Shown: piece after piece, positions 24,590 through 33,324 of the stretch | How positions within the stretch are numbered: position 1 is the stretch's first letter | Layout of the letters: each line of letters begins with the position of its first letter | From: a bacterium | Lineage (GTDB): Bacteria > Actinomycetota > Acidimicrobiia > Spongiisociales > Spongiisociaceae | DNA: 42,822 nucleotides | Assembly (NCBI GenBank): GCA_028820935.1 | Contig: JAPPHZ010000001.1 | Coordinates: 1 to 42,822, forward strand | Direction of reading: 5' to 3' | Program-made: the position numbers and the translations under genes | The notes under the pieces: generated by a model | Database searches by the model: none | Seen by the model: only the letters and a program-made list of their open reading frames with translations | Told to the model about the DNA's origin: nothing

Positions 24590-25006
24590 ATGCGCCTCTC
24601 ACCCGAAGGGATAGACCAGCGTCTCGCCTGTGCCCGGTCGGCCACTCTCGGAACCACCGACGGCGCGGGCCGGGCCCACCTGGTTCCCATCGTGTTCGCC
24701 TACCGAGAGGGCGTCATCTACACGGCGATAGACACCAAGCCGAAGACCACCCTGCGCCTGCGGCGGATCCGCAACATCGAGATCAACCCACAAGTGTCCG
24801 TGCTGGTGGATCACTACGAGGACGACTGGGACCGGCTCTGGTGGATACGGTTGGACGGCGTGGCTCGAATCGTGAGCGACGGCCCTCTCCGCTTAGTCGC
24901 CCTCGAGATCCTGGCGGAGAAGTATCCCGTGTATGCCGACCAACCGCCGCCCGGCCCCGCCATAGCGATCACGGTGGAACGTATCCGCTCCTGGTCGGCC
25001 CGCTGA
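24590..25006 (+). CDS. PPOX-class F420-dependent oxidoreductase (Rv0121-like)
   Basis: 138-residue split-barrel flavin/F420 enzyme. Seen: ARSATLGTTDGAGRAHLVPI near the N-terminus, the block AIDTKPKTTLRLRRIRNIEI and then LVDHYEDDWDRLWWIRLDG. This combination is the one I know from the probable F420-binding Rv0121-type subfamily. The substrate is unknown. Function in F420 redox chemistry in the cytoplasm is inferred from the family. The leader is short, since family 2 copy B ends 20 bp upstream. Confidence 0.88.
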   Translation: MRLSPEGIDQRLACARSATLGTTDGAGRAHLVPIVFAYREGVIYTAIDTKPKTTLRLRRIRNIEINPQVSVLVDHYEDDWDRLWWIRLDGVARIVSDGPLRLVALEILAEKYPVYADQPPPGPAIAITVERIRSWSAR

Positions 25007-25064
25007 TTTCCTTGAGATTCGTCCGCCGCCTGGCTGTTATATCACATGCGCTATATTGGAGTCC

Positions 25065-25403
25065 ATGTACCAACAGTTGCGGGAGATTCGGCTGGCAAAG
25101 GGAATCACACATTCCCAGCTGTCGGCGATGACGGGCATCGCGCAACCGAACCTGTCCCGCATCGAAGCGGGAAAGGTGGATGCAAGGTATTCCACGCTCG
25201 CTCGGATAGCACGCGCTCTGGGAGTGGAGTTGGTGGTTTCGGCTCCGGCCGTTCTCACGCTGGCCTACGTGCAGGCGAGGATGGCCGATGGCGCCAGACG
25301 GTTGGCCGACCGCGGCATTCCGCCCCGCGACAACGAGCAGAGGCTGGAGTGGAAACAGGCCCGCGGCGTCGACACTACGGTCGAACGACGACTGCTGGAG
25401 TGA
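25065..25403 (+). CDS. XRE-family helix-turn-helix regulator, likely orphan antitoxin
   Basis: 112 residues. Seen: a HTH_3 domain (LREIRLAKGITHSQLSAMTG, IAQPNLSRIEAGK) at residues 4-55, then a charged tail. Small XRE proteins with such tails are often antitoxins in toxin-antitoxin pairs. ATG 25065 has GGAG 3 bases upstream; TTG 25056 is possible. An AT-rich promoter-like stretch (TTATATCACATGCGCTATAT) lies at 25037-25056 and could hold its own operator. Only a 26-codon reading frame overlaps its end (GTGA), with no full partner gene. Confidence 0.82.
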   Translation: MYQQLREIRLAKGITHSQLSAMTGIAQPNLSRIEAGKVDARYSTLARIARALGVELVVSAPAVLTLAYVQARMADGARRLADRGIPPRDNEQRLEWKQARGVDTTVERRLLE

Positions 25404-25480
25404 AACCCTCCGAACTCATCGGCCTGGCATTGCAAGCGTCGCCGAGCAGCGCTAAGAACAGTTCCTTTCTCCGGCGATGA
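25400..25480 (+). pseudogene. Short overlapping frame after the XRE gene, possible partner remnant
   Basis: GTG at 25400 overlaps the XRE stop (GTGA), and the frame reads VKPSELIGLALQASPSSAKN then a basic end, 26 codons. The overlap is typical of coupled toxin-antitoxin genes, and the first residues look like a real helix. Nothing homologous continues in any frame before the DUF2461 gene. It may be the stub of a deleted partner, or chance. Confidence 0.3.
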
Positions 25481-25523
25481 ACCGGCTCATCGGATCGCTC
25501 CGCCGCCGCTAGCGTGAGACATC

Positions 25524-26204
25524 ATGTCGCACTTCACTCCCGCCCTGTTCGAGTTTCTCGACGAGTTGGCTGTCAACAACCGGCGCGACTGGTTCCAGGC
25601 CAACAAGCAGCGGTACCGGGCCGACGTCCAGGATCCCCTTCTCCGGTTCGTGACCGACTTCGAGGATCCGCTCGAGAGCATCAGCCCCCACATGGTGGCC
25701 GACGCCAGGCGGTCCGGCGGGTCGGTTTTCCGCATCTATCGCGACGTCCGCTTCTCGAAGGACAAGACCCCTTACAAGACCAACGCGGGTGTCCATTTCC
25801 GCCACGAGGCGGGCCGGGACGTGCACGGGCCGGGGCTCTACCTACACCTCGAACCCGGCATGGTGTTCGCCGGCGCGGGGATCTGGAGGCCGAACGCGGC
25901 CACCGCCGGAAAGATCCGGGAGGCCATCGTCGAGGACCCGGATGCATGGTGCCGGATCGTGGAGGAGCCGGACTTCGCCTCCACCTTCACGCTCGAAGGC
26001 GAGTCGCTGAAGCGCGCCCCGAGGGGCTTCGACCCCGGCCACCCCCTGATCGACCACCTGAAGCTGAAGTCGTTCGTGGCCACCACCAGCTTCTCGGAGG
26101 AGGAAACCTGCGCCCCGGACTTCATCGACCTCTACACCGACACCTGCCGCGTGGCCGCTCCCTTCACCGGATTCCTCACCGCCGCGCTAGGCCTGGCCTG
26201 GTAG
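25524..26204 (+). CDS. DUF2461 (TIGR02453) family protein
   Basis: 226 residues matching the family along its length. Seen: FTPALFEFLDELAVNNRRDW near the start, FRIYRDVRFSKDKTPYKTN in the middle, GPGLYLHLEPGMVFAGAG, and a C-terminal FVATTSFSEEE region. No membrane helix or signal. The family is widespread in bacteria and fungi; its biochemical role is not established. Single gene with a short leader. Confidence 0.92.
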   Translation: MSHFTPALFEFLDELAVNNRRDWFQANKQRYRADVQDPLLRFVTDFEDPLESISPHMVADARRSGGSVFRIYRDVRFSKDKTPYKTNAGVHFRHEAGRDVHGPGLYLHLEPGMVFAGAGIWRPNAATAGKIREAIVEDPDAWCRIVEEPDFASTFTLEGESLKRAPRGFDPGHPLIDHLKLKSFVATTSFSEEETCAPDFIDLYTDTCRVAAPFTGFLTAALGLAW

Positions 26205-26247
26205 CGGGTTGGTGGCCTCCCGCACGGTGTAGAACCGAGCCGTAGGG

Positions 26248-26820
26248 ATGCCCGACGGCGTGCCGCGAGGCTGGCTGGGTCGAGGCATGGTGTCATCGAT
26301 CAGCGTGGCAGTGGAGCGATGCGCGACCTGGCGAATTGCGGTCGCCGCTTCGGTCGGCGTCGTCGGGTGCGTGGGTGGTCTCGCTTGGCGCCAGGCACGG
26401 CTGGCGGGACTGGACCTGCTCGACAGTCGGGGCTGGTACACGCCGGACGAGGCGGCGGCCCTGCTCGACGCGCTCGACCGGCTCGATGCGAACGCAAGGG
26501 CCGTCTATGCGACGACCGCACTCACCATCGACATGGTTTTCCCGGCCTCCTACGGCCTGCTGCTCGCGGTCCTGCTGTTACGGCTGTTCCGAGGCGGAGC
26601 GCTGCTGTGTCTGCTGCCGCTGACGGTAGCCCTGGCCGACGGGCTGGAGAACATCACCGTCGCGGTGCTGGCCCTTGTCCATGACGGCGCTCCGTCTCTG
26701 CTGGCATGGCCGGCCGCGGTGTTCACCGCGGTCAAGACCGCGCTGTTCGTGGCGACGGTGGCTGTGATCTGCGCCGGCGCGATGCGTTGGATGTGGGAAC
26801 GCACACGGCACTCACGCTGA
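26248..26820 (+). CDS. Integral membrane protein of unknown function
   Basis: 190 residues. Seen: a helix near residues 29-46, a soluble-looking segment (LDSRGWYTPDEAAALLDALD), then three helices near residues 90-170 containing TIDMVFPASYGLL and ADGLENITV. The order (extracytoplasmic loop with a Gly-Tyr and Asp-rich helix, then D-x-x-FPxxY and D-x-x-EN inside helices) looks like a conserved small membrane family that I cannot name. The start is uncertain between 26248 and the internal ATG at 26287. Confidence 0.68.
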   Translation: MPDGVPRGWLGRGMVSSISVAVERCATWRIAVAASVGVVGCVGGLAWRQARLAGLDLLDSRGWYTPDEAAALLDALDRLDANARAVYATTALTIDMVFPASYGLLLAVLLLRLFRGGALLCLLPLTVALADGLENITVAVLALVHDGAPSLLAWPAAVFTAVKTALFVATVAVICAGAMRWMWERTRHSR

Positions 26821-26999
26821 CCAGGAACGCCCCCGACCCAGCAGGCGCGGACGCCGTTGCGCGCCTTGGCGTGCTAGCGGTCAGCGACTCCAGCCATAGC
26901 TAGGAATACGACCATGCCGACCAAGCACATTGGTGGAGGCGGGTAGTTCGAGCTGTCGGCGTGCCGGGTCGATCATCCTCGACGGCGGTCGGCCCGGCG

Positions 27000-29900
27000 C
27001 TACATGTTCCGGCGGTACTGGCCGCCCACGGCGTATAACGCGTGCGTCATCTGGCCGAGGCTGCACACCTTTGCCGCCGCCATGAGGGCGTCGAACGTGT
27101 TGCCGCCCGATAGTGCGACTCGCTGTAGCTCGTCGAGGAGTTCCGCTGCCTGTTTCTCGTTGCGATGGTGGAGCTGGTCCATCTCGGCCACGAGTTGGTC
27201 TCGTTCCTCGGCTGCGGATCGGATGATCTCCTTCGGCCGTACGAAGGGCGATCCATCGTCCGAGAGAAACGTGTTGACGCCGACGATGGGGAGATCGCCC
27301 GATGACTTGAGCCGCTCGTAGTGGAGCGACTCCTCCTGGATCTTGCTCCGTTGGTACTGAGTCTCCATCGCTCCGAGGACGCCGCCTCGCTCGCTGATGC
27401 GGTCGAACTCCATCAACACCGCTTCCTCGACGAGGTCGGTGAGCTCCTCGACCACGAAGGACCCTTGAAGCGGGTTCTCGTTCCGGTTGAGGCCCAGTTC
27501 CTCGTTGATGATGAGCTGTATGGCCAGCGCCCGCCGGACCGACTCTTCGGTCGGGGTCGTTATCGCCTCGTCGTAGGCGTTGGTATGGAGCGAGTTCGCA
27601 CTGTCGTAGATCGCGTACAACGCCTGGAGCGTCGTCCGGATGTCGTTGAACCCGATCTCCTGGGCGTGGAGGGAGCGCCCGGAGGTCTGGATGTGGTATT
27701 TGAGCATCTGCGAGCGATCCGAAGCCCCGTAGCGGTCGCGCAGAGCCTTCGACCAGATCCGCCGCGCCACCCGGCCGATGACGGCGTACTCGGCGTCTAC
27801 ACCGTTGGAGAAGAAGAAGGAGAGGTTGTGGGCGAAGGCATCGACGGCCATGCCTCTCGCCAGGAAGTACTCGATGAACGTGAACCCGTTCGCGAGCGTG
27901 AACGCCAGCTGGCTGATGGGGTTGGCCCCCGCCTCCGCCATGTGATACCCGCTGATCGAAATGGAGTAGAAGTTCCGTACGGCGTTGTCGATGAAGAACT
28001 GCTGGATGTCGCCCTGCATGCGGAGGGCGAACTCGGTCGAGAAGATGCAGGTGTTCTGAGCCTGATCCTCCTTGAGGATGTCGGCCTGCAGGGTGCCCCG
28101 AACCCTCCCGAGCACGTCGCGCCGGATCTCGGCGTAGACGTCCTCCGGCACGACCTCGTCCCCCGAGATGCCGAGGAGCCGGGTGCCGAAGCCGGTGTTG
28201 CCCTCCGGCAAGTCGGCCCGATAGACCGGGCGAGCCACTCCACGGTTCTCGTACCGATCGTTGAGTTTGGCTTCGACGACCTCCCAGAGCCGGTGCTCGT
28301 CGATGTACCGCTCGCATTGCTGGTCGATCGCGGCGTTCAGGAAGAAGGCGAGGATCATGGGGGCCGGGCCGTTGATGGTCATCGACACCGAAGTGCTGTT
28401 GTCCAGCAGGTCGAAACCCGAGTAGAGCCGTTTCGCGTCGTCCAGCGATGCGAGCGAAACGCCGCTGTTGCCGACCTTGCCGTAGATGTCCGGCCGCTCA
28501 TCCGGGTTCTCGCCGTACAGCGTCACCGAGTCGAAGGCCGTGGACAGGCGGACTGCCGGCATCCCTCGTGACAGGTAGTGGAACCGTCGGTTGGTCTGCT
28601 CGGGACCGCCCTCGCCGGCGAACATGCGGGTCGGCCGTTCGGTCGTGCTGCGGAACGGGAAGACACCACCGGTGTAGGGAAACGATCCGGGCACGTTCTC
28701 CTGGAGCACCCATCGGACGCGGTCGCCCCAGCCGCGCATCCTGGGGAACGCGACCTTGGGCACCCGCGTCCCCGACAGGGTCGTGGTGGCTGCCTCCACC
28801 GTGACGACGCGGTTCCGCACGGAATACGACACCTCTTCGGTCTGGTATCGCTCCCTCGTCGCGTCCCACTCGTCCAAGGCCCGCATCGTCTCGGCGCCGA
28901 GGCCGGCCCGGAGCGAGTCGATCTCTTCCGAGAGGTCCAGGCCGGTGCGATCGGCGGCGGCGATGAGCCCCTGGAGCTCCTGGGCCAGGTCCGCCTGCCG
29001 TTCCACGTCGGCGTTGTACTCACGGATCGTCTCGGCGATCTCGGAGAGGTAACGGACCCGGTTCGCCGGGATGATGCGCCCCCCGTCGGTCCCGTCGACC
29101 CGAAGCTCGCGATGGGGGCGGAACTCGAGGGACGACCGCCCGTCGATCTCGGCCATCAGGGCGTGGAAGAAGCGGTTCGTACCCGGATCGTTGAAAAGCG
29201 AAGCCGACGTGAGGTACACGGGCACGTCATCGTCCGGGCGGTCGAAGTCGACCCGGTTGCGACGCCACTGCTTCTTGACATCGCGCAGCGCGTCGAGGGC
29301 CCCGCGCCGATCGGACTTGTTGATCGCCACGAGGTCGGCGAAGTCGAGCATGTCGATCTTCTCGAGTTGCGAAGGCGCCCCGTACTCGGGCGTCATCACG
29401 TAGACGCTCAGGTCCGAGTGGTCGACGATCTGGGTGTCCGACTGCCCGATGCCCGACGTCTCGAGGATCACCAGGTCGAAGCCCGCCGCTTTGACGATGT
29501 TCACGGCGGCCGAGACGTGGGGGGACAGCGCCAGATGCGCCTGACGGGTTGCGAGGGATCGCATGAAGACGCGCGGCTGGTGCACCGAGTTCATGCGGAT
29601 CCGATCGCCCAACAGAGCACCGCCCGACCGTCGGCGAGATGGGTCGGTCGAGATGATCGCGATCGATCTGTCCTCACGATCGGAAACGAATCGCAGGACG
29701 ATCTCGTCGATGAGCGACGACTTCCCGGATCCGCCCGTACCGGTGATCCCGACGACGAGGGACGAGGATTCGGCCGCGGCCGACGCGACGGATTCGAGGA
29801 GCGCAGCGTGCGTCTCGGGCGCGTTCTCCGCCGCCGAGATGAGCCGGGCCACAGCGCGCCTGTTCGTCACCGACAGGTCGGCGAGACCGACATTTACCTC

Positions 29901-30332
29901 GACCCCGCGGGGGGCATCCGCCCGCACGATCAGATCGTCGATCATCCCCTGCAGGCCCAACTCCCTGCCTTCGTCAGGACCGTAGATCCGCTCGACTCCC
30001 AGAGCCCGGAGGCTCTCCGCCTCCTCGGGGAGGATGGTGCCCCCTCCCCCGCCGAATATCTTCACGTCGGTGGCCCCGACCTCGTCGAGCAGCGAGCGCA
30101 GATAGCGGAAGAACTCGAGGTGGCCTCCCTGGTAGGAGGTGACGGCGACGGCTTGCGCGTCTTCTTGAACGGCTGCCTCGACGAGCTCCCGGACCGGCCG
30201 GTTGTGACCGAGGTGTATCACCTCCACGCCGGCCGCCTGGAGGATGCGTCGCATGATGTTGATCGCCGCGTCGTGACCGTCGAAAAGGGAGGTCGCCGTC
30301 ACGACACGCAGGTGATGACTTGGTCCCGGCAT
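27000..30332 (-). CDS. icmF: Fused B12-dependent isobutyryl-CoA mutase (IcmF)
   Basis: Interconverts isobutyryl-CoA and butyryl-CoA (or a related branched acyl-CoA) with adenosylcobalamin. Seen over 1110 residues, the fused IcmF layout: a B12-binding domain with [14 protein letters not shown] (cobalt-ligand His20); a MeaI-type G domain with Walker [10 protein letters not shown] near residue 200 and the NKSD base-recognition motif; and, after a linker, the mutase barrel from about residue 545 ([20 protein letters not shown], with [17 protein letters not shown]). GTG 30344 is the alternative start. It diverges from the marR/acyl-CoA dehydrogenase pair across a 32-bp gap, so it is probably under the same control. 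Isovaleryl/pivalyl-CoA specificity cannot be excluded. Confidence 0.95.
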   Translation of the reverse strand: MPGPSHHLRVVTATSLFDGHDAAINIMRRILQAAGVEVIHLGHNRPVRELVEAAVQEDAQAVAVTSYQGGHLEFFRYLRSLLDEVGATDVKIFGGGGGTILPEEAESLRALGVERIYGPDEGRELGLQGMIDDLIVRADAPRGVEVNVGLADLSVTNRRAVARLISAAENAPETHAALLESVASAAAESSSLVVGITGTGGSGKSSLIDEIVLRFVSDREDRSIAIISTDPSRRRSGGALLGDRIRMNSVHQPRVFMRSLATRQAHLALSPHVSAAVNIVKAAGFDLVILETSGIGQSDTQIVDHSDLSVYVMTPEYGAPSQLEKIDMLDFADLVAINKSDRRGALDALRDVKKQWRRNRVDFDRPDDDVPVYLTSASLFNDPGTNRFFHALMAEIDGRSSLEFRPHRELRVDGTDGGRIIPANRVRYLSEIAETIREYNADVERQADLAQELQGLIAAADRTGLDLSEEIDSLRAGLGAETMRALDEWDATRERYQTEEVSYSVRNRVVTVEAATTTLSGTRVPKVAFPRMRGWGDRVRWVLQENVPGSFPYTGGVFPFRSTTERPTRMFAGEGGPEQTNRRFHYLSRGMPAVRLSTAFDSVTLYGENPDERPDIYGKVGNSGVSLASLDDAKRLYSGFDLLDNSTSVSMTINGPAPMILAFFLNAAIDQQCERYIDEHRLWEVVEAKLNDRYENRGVARPVYRADLPEGNTGFGTRLLGISGDEVVPEDVYAEIRRDVLGRVRGTLQADILKEDQAQNTCIFSTEFALRMQGDIQQFFIDNAVRNFYSISISGYHMAEAGANPISQLAFTLANGFTFIEYFLARGMAVDAFAHNLSFFFSNGVDAEYAVIGRVARRIWSKALRDRYGASDRSQMLKYHIQTSGRSLHAQEIGFNDIRTTLQALYAIYDSANSLHTNAYDEAITTPTEESVRRALAIQLIINEELGLNRNENPLQGSFVVEELTDLVEEAVLMEFDRISERGGVLGAMETQYQRSKIQEESLHYERLKSSGDLPIVGVNTFLSDDGSPFVRPKEIIRSAAEERDQLVAEMDQLHHRNEKQAAELLDELQRVALSGGNTFDALMAAAKVCSLGQMTHALYAVGGQYRRNM

Positions 30333-30359
30333 TGGCTTCCGCACTATTATGTGAGATTA

Positions 30360-30373
30360 CTTTGATGTCAAAG
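30360..30373. promoter_or_regulatory. Inverted repeat CTTTGA-tg-TCAAAG, probable MarR operator
   Basis: Perfect 6-bp arms around a 2-base centre, overlapping the proposed marR start (ATG 30365) and about 28 bp from the icmF start. An AT-rich stretch (ACTATTATGTGAGATTAC) next to it fits overlapping divergent promoters. MarR regulators usually bind such palindromes in their own promoter. If the site is a real operator, translation of marR may start at the later ATG 30407. Confidence 0.6.
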
Positions 30374-30919
30374 GATATCGCAAGGCAGGCGGTAAGCAAA
30401 CCTCCCATGGACCCGATCGCCGAGGCGCGGCGGCAATGGGAGCACCATGGCTGGGCCGACGCGGCCGGCGGCATGTCTGTGGTCACGACTCTGGTGAGAG
30501 CGAACCAGATCGTCACGGCAATGGTCGAAGCGGCTCTCGCCCCGTCCGGCCTCAGTTTCGCCCGGTTCGAGATCCTTCGCCTGCTCGGGTTCAGCCGCGC
30601 CGGCGAGCTGCCCATGGGGAAGATCGGCGCCAGGCTTCAGGTCCATCCTGCCAGCGTCACGAGCGCCGTGAAGCGCCTGGAACGCGACGGGCTCGTCGGT
30701 CGACGGGTCGACGTGACCGACAGCCGGGTGGTGCTCGCATCGATCACGGCCCAGGGCCGCGACATCGTTGGCCGGGCGACGGATGCGGTCAACGCCGTGT
30801 TCCGGCGCCTCGATGAAGAGGGCGTCGCTATTGAAGACCTGACGAGACTGCTGAACCGGATCAGATGGCTGGCGGGCGACACCGTTGCCGGTGAGCACGG
30901 CGCTCAAACTCGGCCATAG
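30365..30919 (+). CDS. MarR-family transcription regulator
   Basis: 184 residues. Seen: an N-terminal dimer helix (NQIVTAMVEAALAP), a winged HTH with LSFARFEILRLLGFS, MGKIGARLQVHPASVTSAVKRLE and the wing RDGLVGRRVDVTDSRVVLASIT, then a C-terminal dimer helix. It is divergent from icmF and 33 bp upstream of the acyl-CoA dehydrogenase gene on the same strand. Likely a repressor of both units, relieved by an acyl-CoA or pathway intermediate; the ligand is inference. ATG 30365 lies in the operator; ATG 30407 (MDPIAEARRQW) is the alternative. Confidence 0.88.
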   Translation: MSKDIARQAVSKPPMDPIAEARRQWEHHGWADAAGGMSVVTTLVRANQIVTAMVEAALAPSGLSFARFEILRLLGFSRAGELPMGKIGARLQVHPASVTSAVKRLERDGLVGRRVDVTDSRVVLASITAQGRDIVGRATDAVNAVFRRLDEEGVAIEDLTRLLNRIRWLAGDTVAGEHGAQTRP

Positions 30920-30952
30920 AATCCCGGGAGTTCCGTCCCAGCGAGGTGTTTC

Positions 30953-32116
30953 TTGATCGAGTTCGCGCTTACCCCTGAGCAGGAGATCCTGAGGGCGTCA
31001 ACGGCGAGGCTCGCCGACGAGGTCTACGCCGCCAAGGCGGAAGCCTGGGATCGGGACCGCACGTTCATGCCTGACGAGGAACGAAAGCGGCTCGGAGACC
31101 TGGGACTGCTCGGAATCGGCCTCCCCGGCGCCTACGGCGGGGGCGACGGAACCCTGCTCGACTCGCTCATCGTGATCGAGGAGCTGGCAAAGCGCAACCA
31201 GATCGCGGCCTTTCAAGCGTTCGAGTCGAACACCGGTCCGGCCCGGGCCATCGCCATGCTCGGCTCTGATGCCCAGAAGGAGAGGTTCCTGCCGCCGGTG
31301 ATCCGGGGCTCCGCCACCATGGCCATCTCGATCTCGGAGCCGGACGCCGGGTCGGCGGCAACGGACCTCACGACATCGGCTGTCCGCGACGGAGCCGATG
31401 TCGTCATCAACGGCATGAAGCGATGGTGTTCGGGCGGCGGGCACGCCGAGCTGTATCTCGTGTACGTCAGGATGAACGAGCAGCTCGGCTCGAAGGGCAT
31501 CGGCGCCGTGGTCGTCGAGGCCGGTACCAGCGGCCTCACCTTCGGCCCGCAAGAGGACCTGATGGGCTTTCGGGGTATCCCGTCGGCCGACATGTTCTTC
31601 GAGGACGTGAGGGTCCCGGCGGAGAACGTGATAGTGCCTGCCGGGAGATTCCGTGACCTGTTCACCGCCTTTTCCATCGAGCGTCTCGGCAACGCGACGA
31701 TGTCGCTGGCCATCGGCCAGGCGTGCCTCGACCTCACGGCCAAGTATGTGGAGGAGCGTCAACAGTTCGGGAAGGACATCGTCGAGTTCCAGGCGGTTCA
31801 GCTGGCTCTGGCGGACATGGTCCTGAAGACCCAGGCGGCACGGCGTCTCATATGGACCGCGGCTGCCGGCGCGGGGACCGGAGCGCCCGATCCGCTGGAT
31901 GCTTCGATCGCGAAGTGCTACTCCAACGAGATGGCCAAGGAGGTCTCGGATCTAGCCATCCAGCTCCACGGTGGGTACGGCTACTCGGTGGAGTACGGCC
32001 TGGAGCGCTATCACCGTGATGCGCACGGGTGGGCGCTGGGAGGCGGCACGCCGACGATCCAGCGGATACGCATCGTGTCACAGTATCTCGGCCGCAGGTT
32101 CAAGCAGCGAGGCTGA
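30953..32116 (+). CDS. Acyl-CoA dehydrogenase
   Basis: FAD enzyme that makes the 2-enoyl-CoA, 387 residues. Seen: LTPEQEILRASTARLADEVY at the start, the FAD/substrate signature ISISEPDAGSAATDL, the FEDVRVPAENVI block, the QFGKDIVEFQAVQLALADM block and the C-terminal QLHGGYGYSVEYGLERYHRDA. Where short- and medium-chain enzymes have the catalytic Glu in xEGT, this protein has G364-G365-T366. Glu243 is present in the ERLG segment, the place used by isovaleryl- and long-chain enzymes. A branched- or long-chain substrate is therefore more likely. TTG start after AGGTG. Probably cotranscribed with marR. Confidence 0.93.
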   Translation: MIEFALTPEQEILRASTARLADEVYAAKAEAWDRDRTFMPDEERKRLGDLGLLGIGLPGAYGGGDGTLLDSLIVIEELAKRNQIAAFQAFESNTGPARAIAMLGSDAQKERFLPPVIRGSATMAISISEPDAGSAATDLTTSAVRDGADVVINGMKRWCSGGGHAELYLVYVRMNEQLGSKGIGAVVVEAGTSGLTFGPQEDLMGFRGIPSADMFFEDVRVPAENVIVPAGRFRDLFTAFSIERLGNATMSLAIGQACLDLTAKYVEERQQFGKDIVEFQAVQLALADMVLKTQAARRLIWTAAAGAGTGAPDPLDASIAKCYSNEMAKEVSDLAIQLHGGYGYSVEYGLERYHRDAHGWALGGGTPTIQRIRIVSQYLGRRFKQRG

Positions 32117-32123
32117 GGCCCGA

Positions 32124-32136
32124 GTAGCCGGGCTAC
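32124..32136. terminator. Short palindrome between convergent genes (GTAGC-CGG-GCTAC)
   Basis: A 5-bp GC-rich stem with a 3-base loop lies in the 23 bp between the convergent acyl-CoA dehydrogenase and thiolase genes. It has no T tract; it may end transcription in both directions, but this is weak evidence. Confidence 0.3.
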
Positions 32137-32139
32137 CGA

Positions 32140-33324
32140 TCAGGGTGCCCCGATCACCATCACGCAGGCGATGACGCCCGGACCGCCGAGGGTGTGCGCC
32201 AGTCCCTTCGTGGCGCCGTCGACCTGGCGAGCTCCGGCTCGACCGGTCACCTGGTCGGCGATCTCGACAACCATGCGCACACCGGTCGCGCCGACCGGGT
32301 GGCCGCACGCCTGGAGGCCTCCGGACACGTTGACGGGGATCTCGCCGTCATGGGCCGTCGCTCCCGACCGGAGCAGCTCGACCCCCTTGCCTCGCTCGGC
32401 CAGCCCGAGGTCTTCGGTGTTGACGATCTCGGTGATCGTGAAGCAGTCGTGGCACTCGACCAGGTCGAGCTCGGACCTCGGATCGATGATGCCTGCCTGA
32501 CGGTACGCCCGCGCGGCCGCTTCGCGGGTCGATGCGAAGCCGAGGTAGTCGCCCGACTCCTCGAAGAAGCTCGACACGTAGCCACCGGTCACGGATAGGC
32601 CGACCCCGTCGATCAACGCATAGTCCGATGCGTTCGCGTCCGCCCATTCACGCGACGCCAGGACGACCGCAGCCCCGCCGTCGGTCGTCGGGGTGCAGTC
32701 GTAGAGGCCGAGGGGTTCGGCGACGACGGGCGCTTCGAGTACCTGTTCCATCGTGAGCTCCGAGCCGAACTGTGCGCTCGGGTTTGACATCGCGTTGCGG
32801 TGATTCTTCATCGCCACCCGGGCGAGGTCGTCTCTCGTATATCCGTAGGTGTCGAGGTAGCGGTTGGCGAGCAATGCGAACTGACCGGGCGCGGTCCTGC
32901 CCTTGGCCAGTGTCGGGTGGCTGCCCTCGGCGGTCTTGGCGACGAGAGACCCCTTCGGAGTGACGTCGCGCATCTTCTCCGCTCCGATCGCCAGAACGAT
33001 GTCGTGCTCCCCGGCGGCGACGGCGAGGGCTGCGCCGCGCACGGCCTCCATCCCACTCGTGCAGAAGTTCGAGACCCGTGTCACGGGGCGGGGAGAGAAT
33101 CGCAGGGCCTCGGCCACCGCAGCCCCGGAGTCGCCGATGAGCCCCGAAGTCTGAGGCTCGGCCGTCGCCAACCAGGCGGCGTCGATGGCGTCCATGGTGA
33201 GGCCTGCGTCGGTGACGGCGCCATGGGCGGATTCAGCCACGAGGTCGAGGTAACCCATGTCGTGAAGGACACCGAATCTCGTCATGGCCGTGCCGACAAT
33301 GGCCACCTCTCCGGCGATGCCCAT
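32140..33324 (-). CDS. Thiolase-superfamily protein (SCP2/lipid-transfer thiolase type)
   Basis: 394 residues. Seen: the start VAIVGTAMTRFG, an active-site-like Cys in NFCTSGMEAVRGAALAV (near residue 87), HDCFTITE and the C-terminal GHPVGATGVRM block (His of the thiolase site). The NxCTSG form and the SCP2-like ECHDCFTITE place it with the lipid-transfer/SCP2 thiolases, which include the Ltp2-type retro-aldolases of steroid side-chain breakdown as well as thiolases. It shares one base with the stop of the DUF35-fusion gene (TGATG). Acyl-CoA cleavage in the cytoplasm is inferred. Confidence 0.85.
   Translation of the reverse strand: MGIAGEVAIVGTAMTRFGVLHDMGYLDLVAESAHGAVTDAGLTMDAIDAAWLATAEPQTSGLIGDSGAAVAEALRFSPRPVTRVSNFCTSGMEAVRGAALAVAAGEHDIVLAIGAEKMRDVTPKGSLVAKTAEGSHPTLAKGRTAPGQFALLANRYLDTYGYTRDDLARVAMKNHRNAMSNPSAQFGSELTMEQVLEAPVVAEPLGLYDCTPTTDGGAAVVLASREWADANASDYALIDGVGLSVTGGYVSSFFEESGDYLGFASTREAAARAYRQAGIIDPRSELDLVECHDCFTITEIVNTEDLGLAERGKGVELLRSGATAHDGEIPVNVSGGLQACGHPVGATGVRMVVEIADQVTGRAGARQVDGATKGLAHTLGGPGVIACVMVIGAP

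Noticed and set aside
26821-26999. Gap between the convergent membrane protein and icmF genes
   Set aside because: No stable stem with T tract and no reading frame of interest; only unremarkable intergenic sequence.
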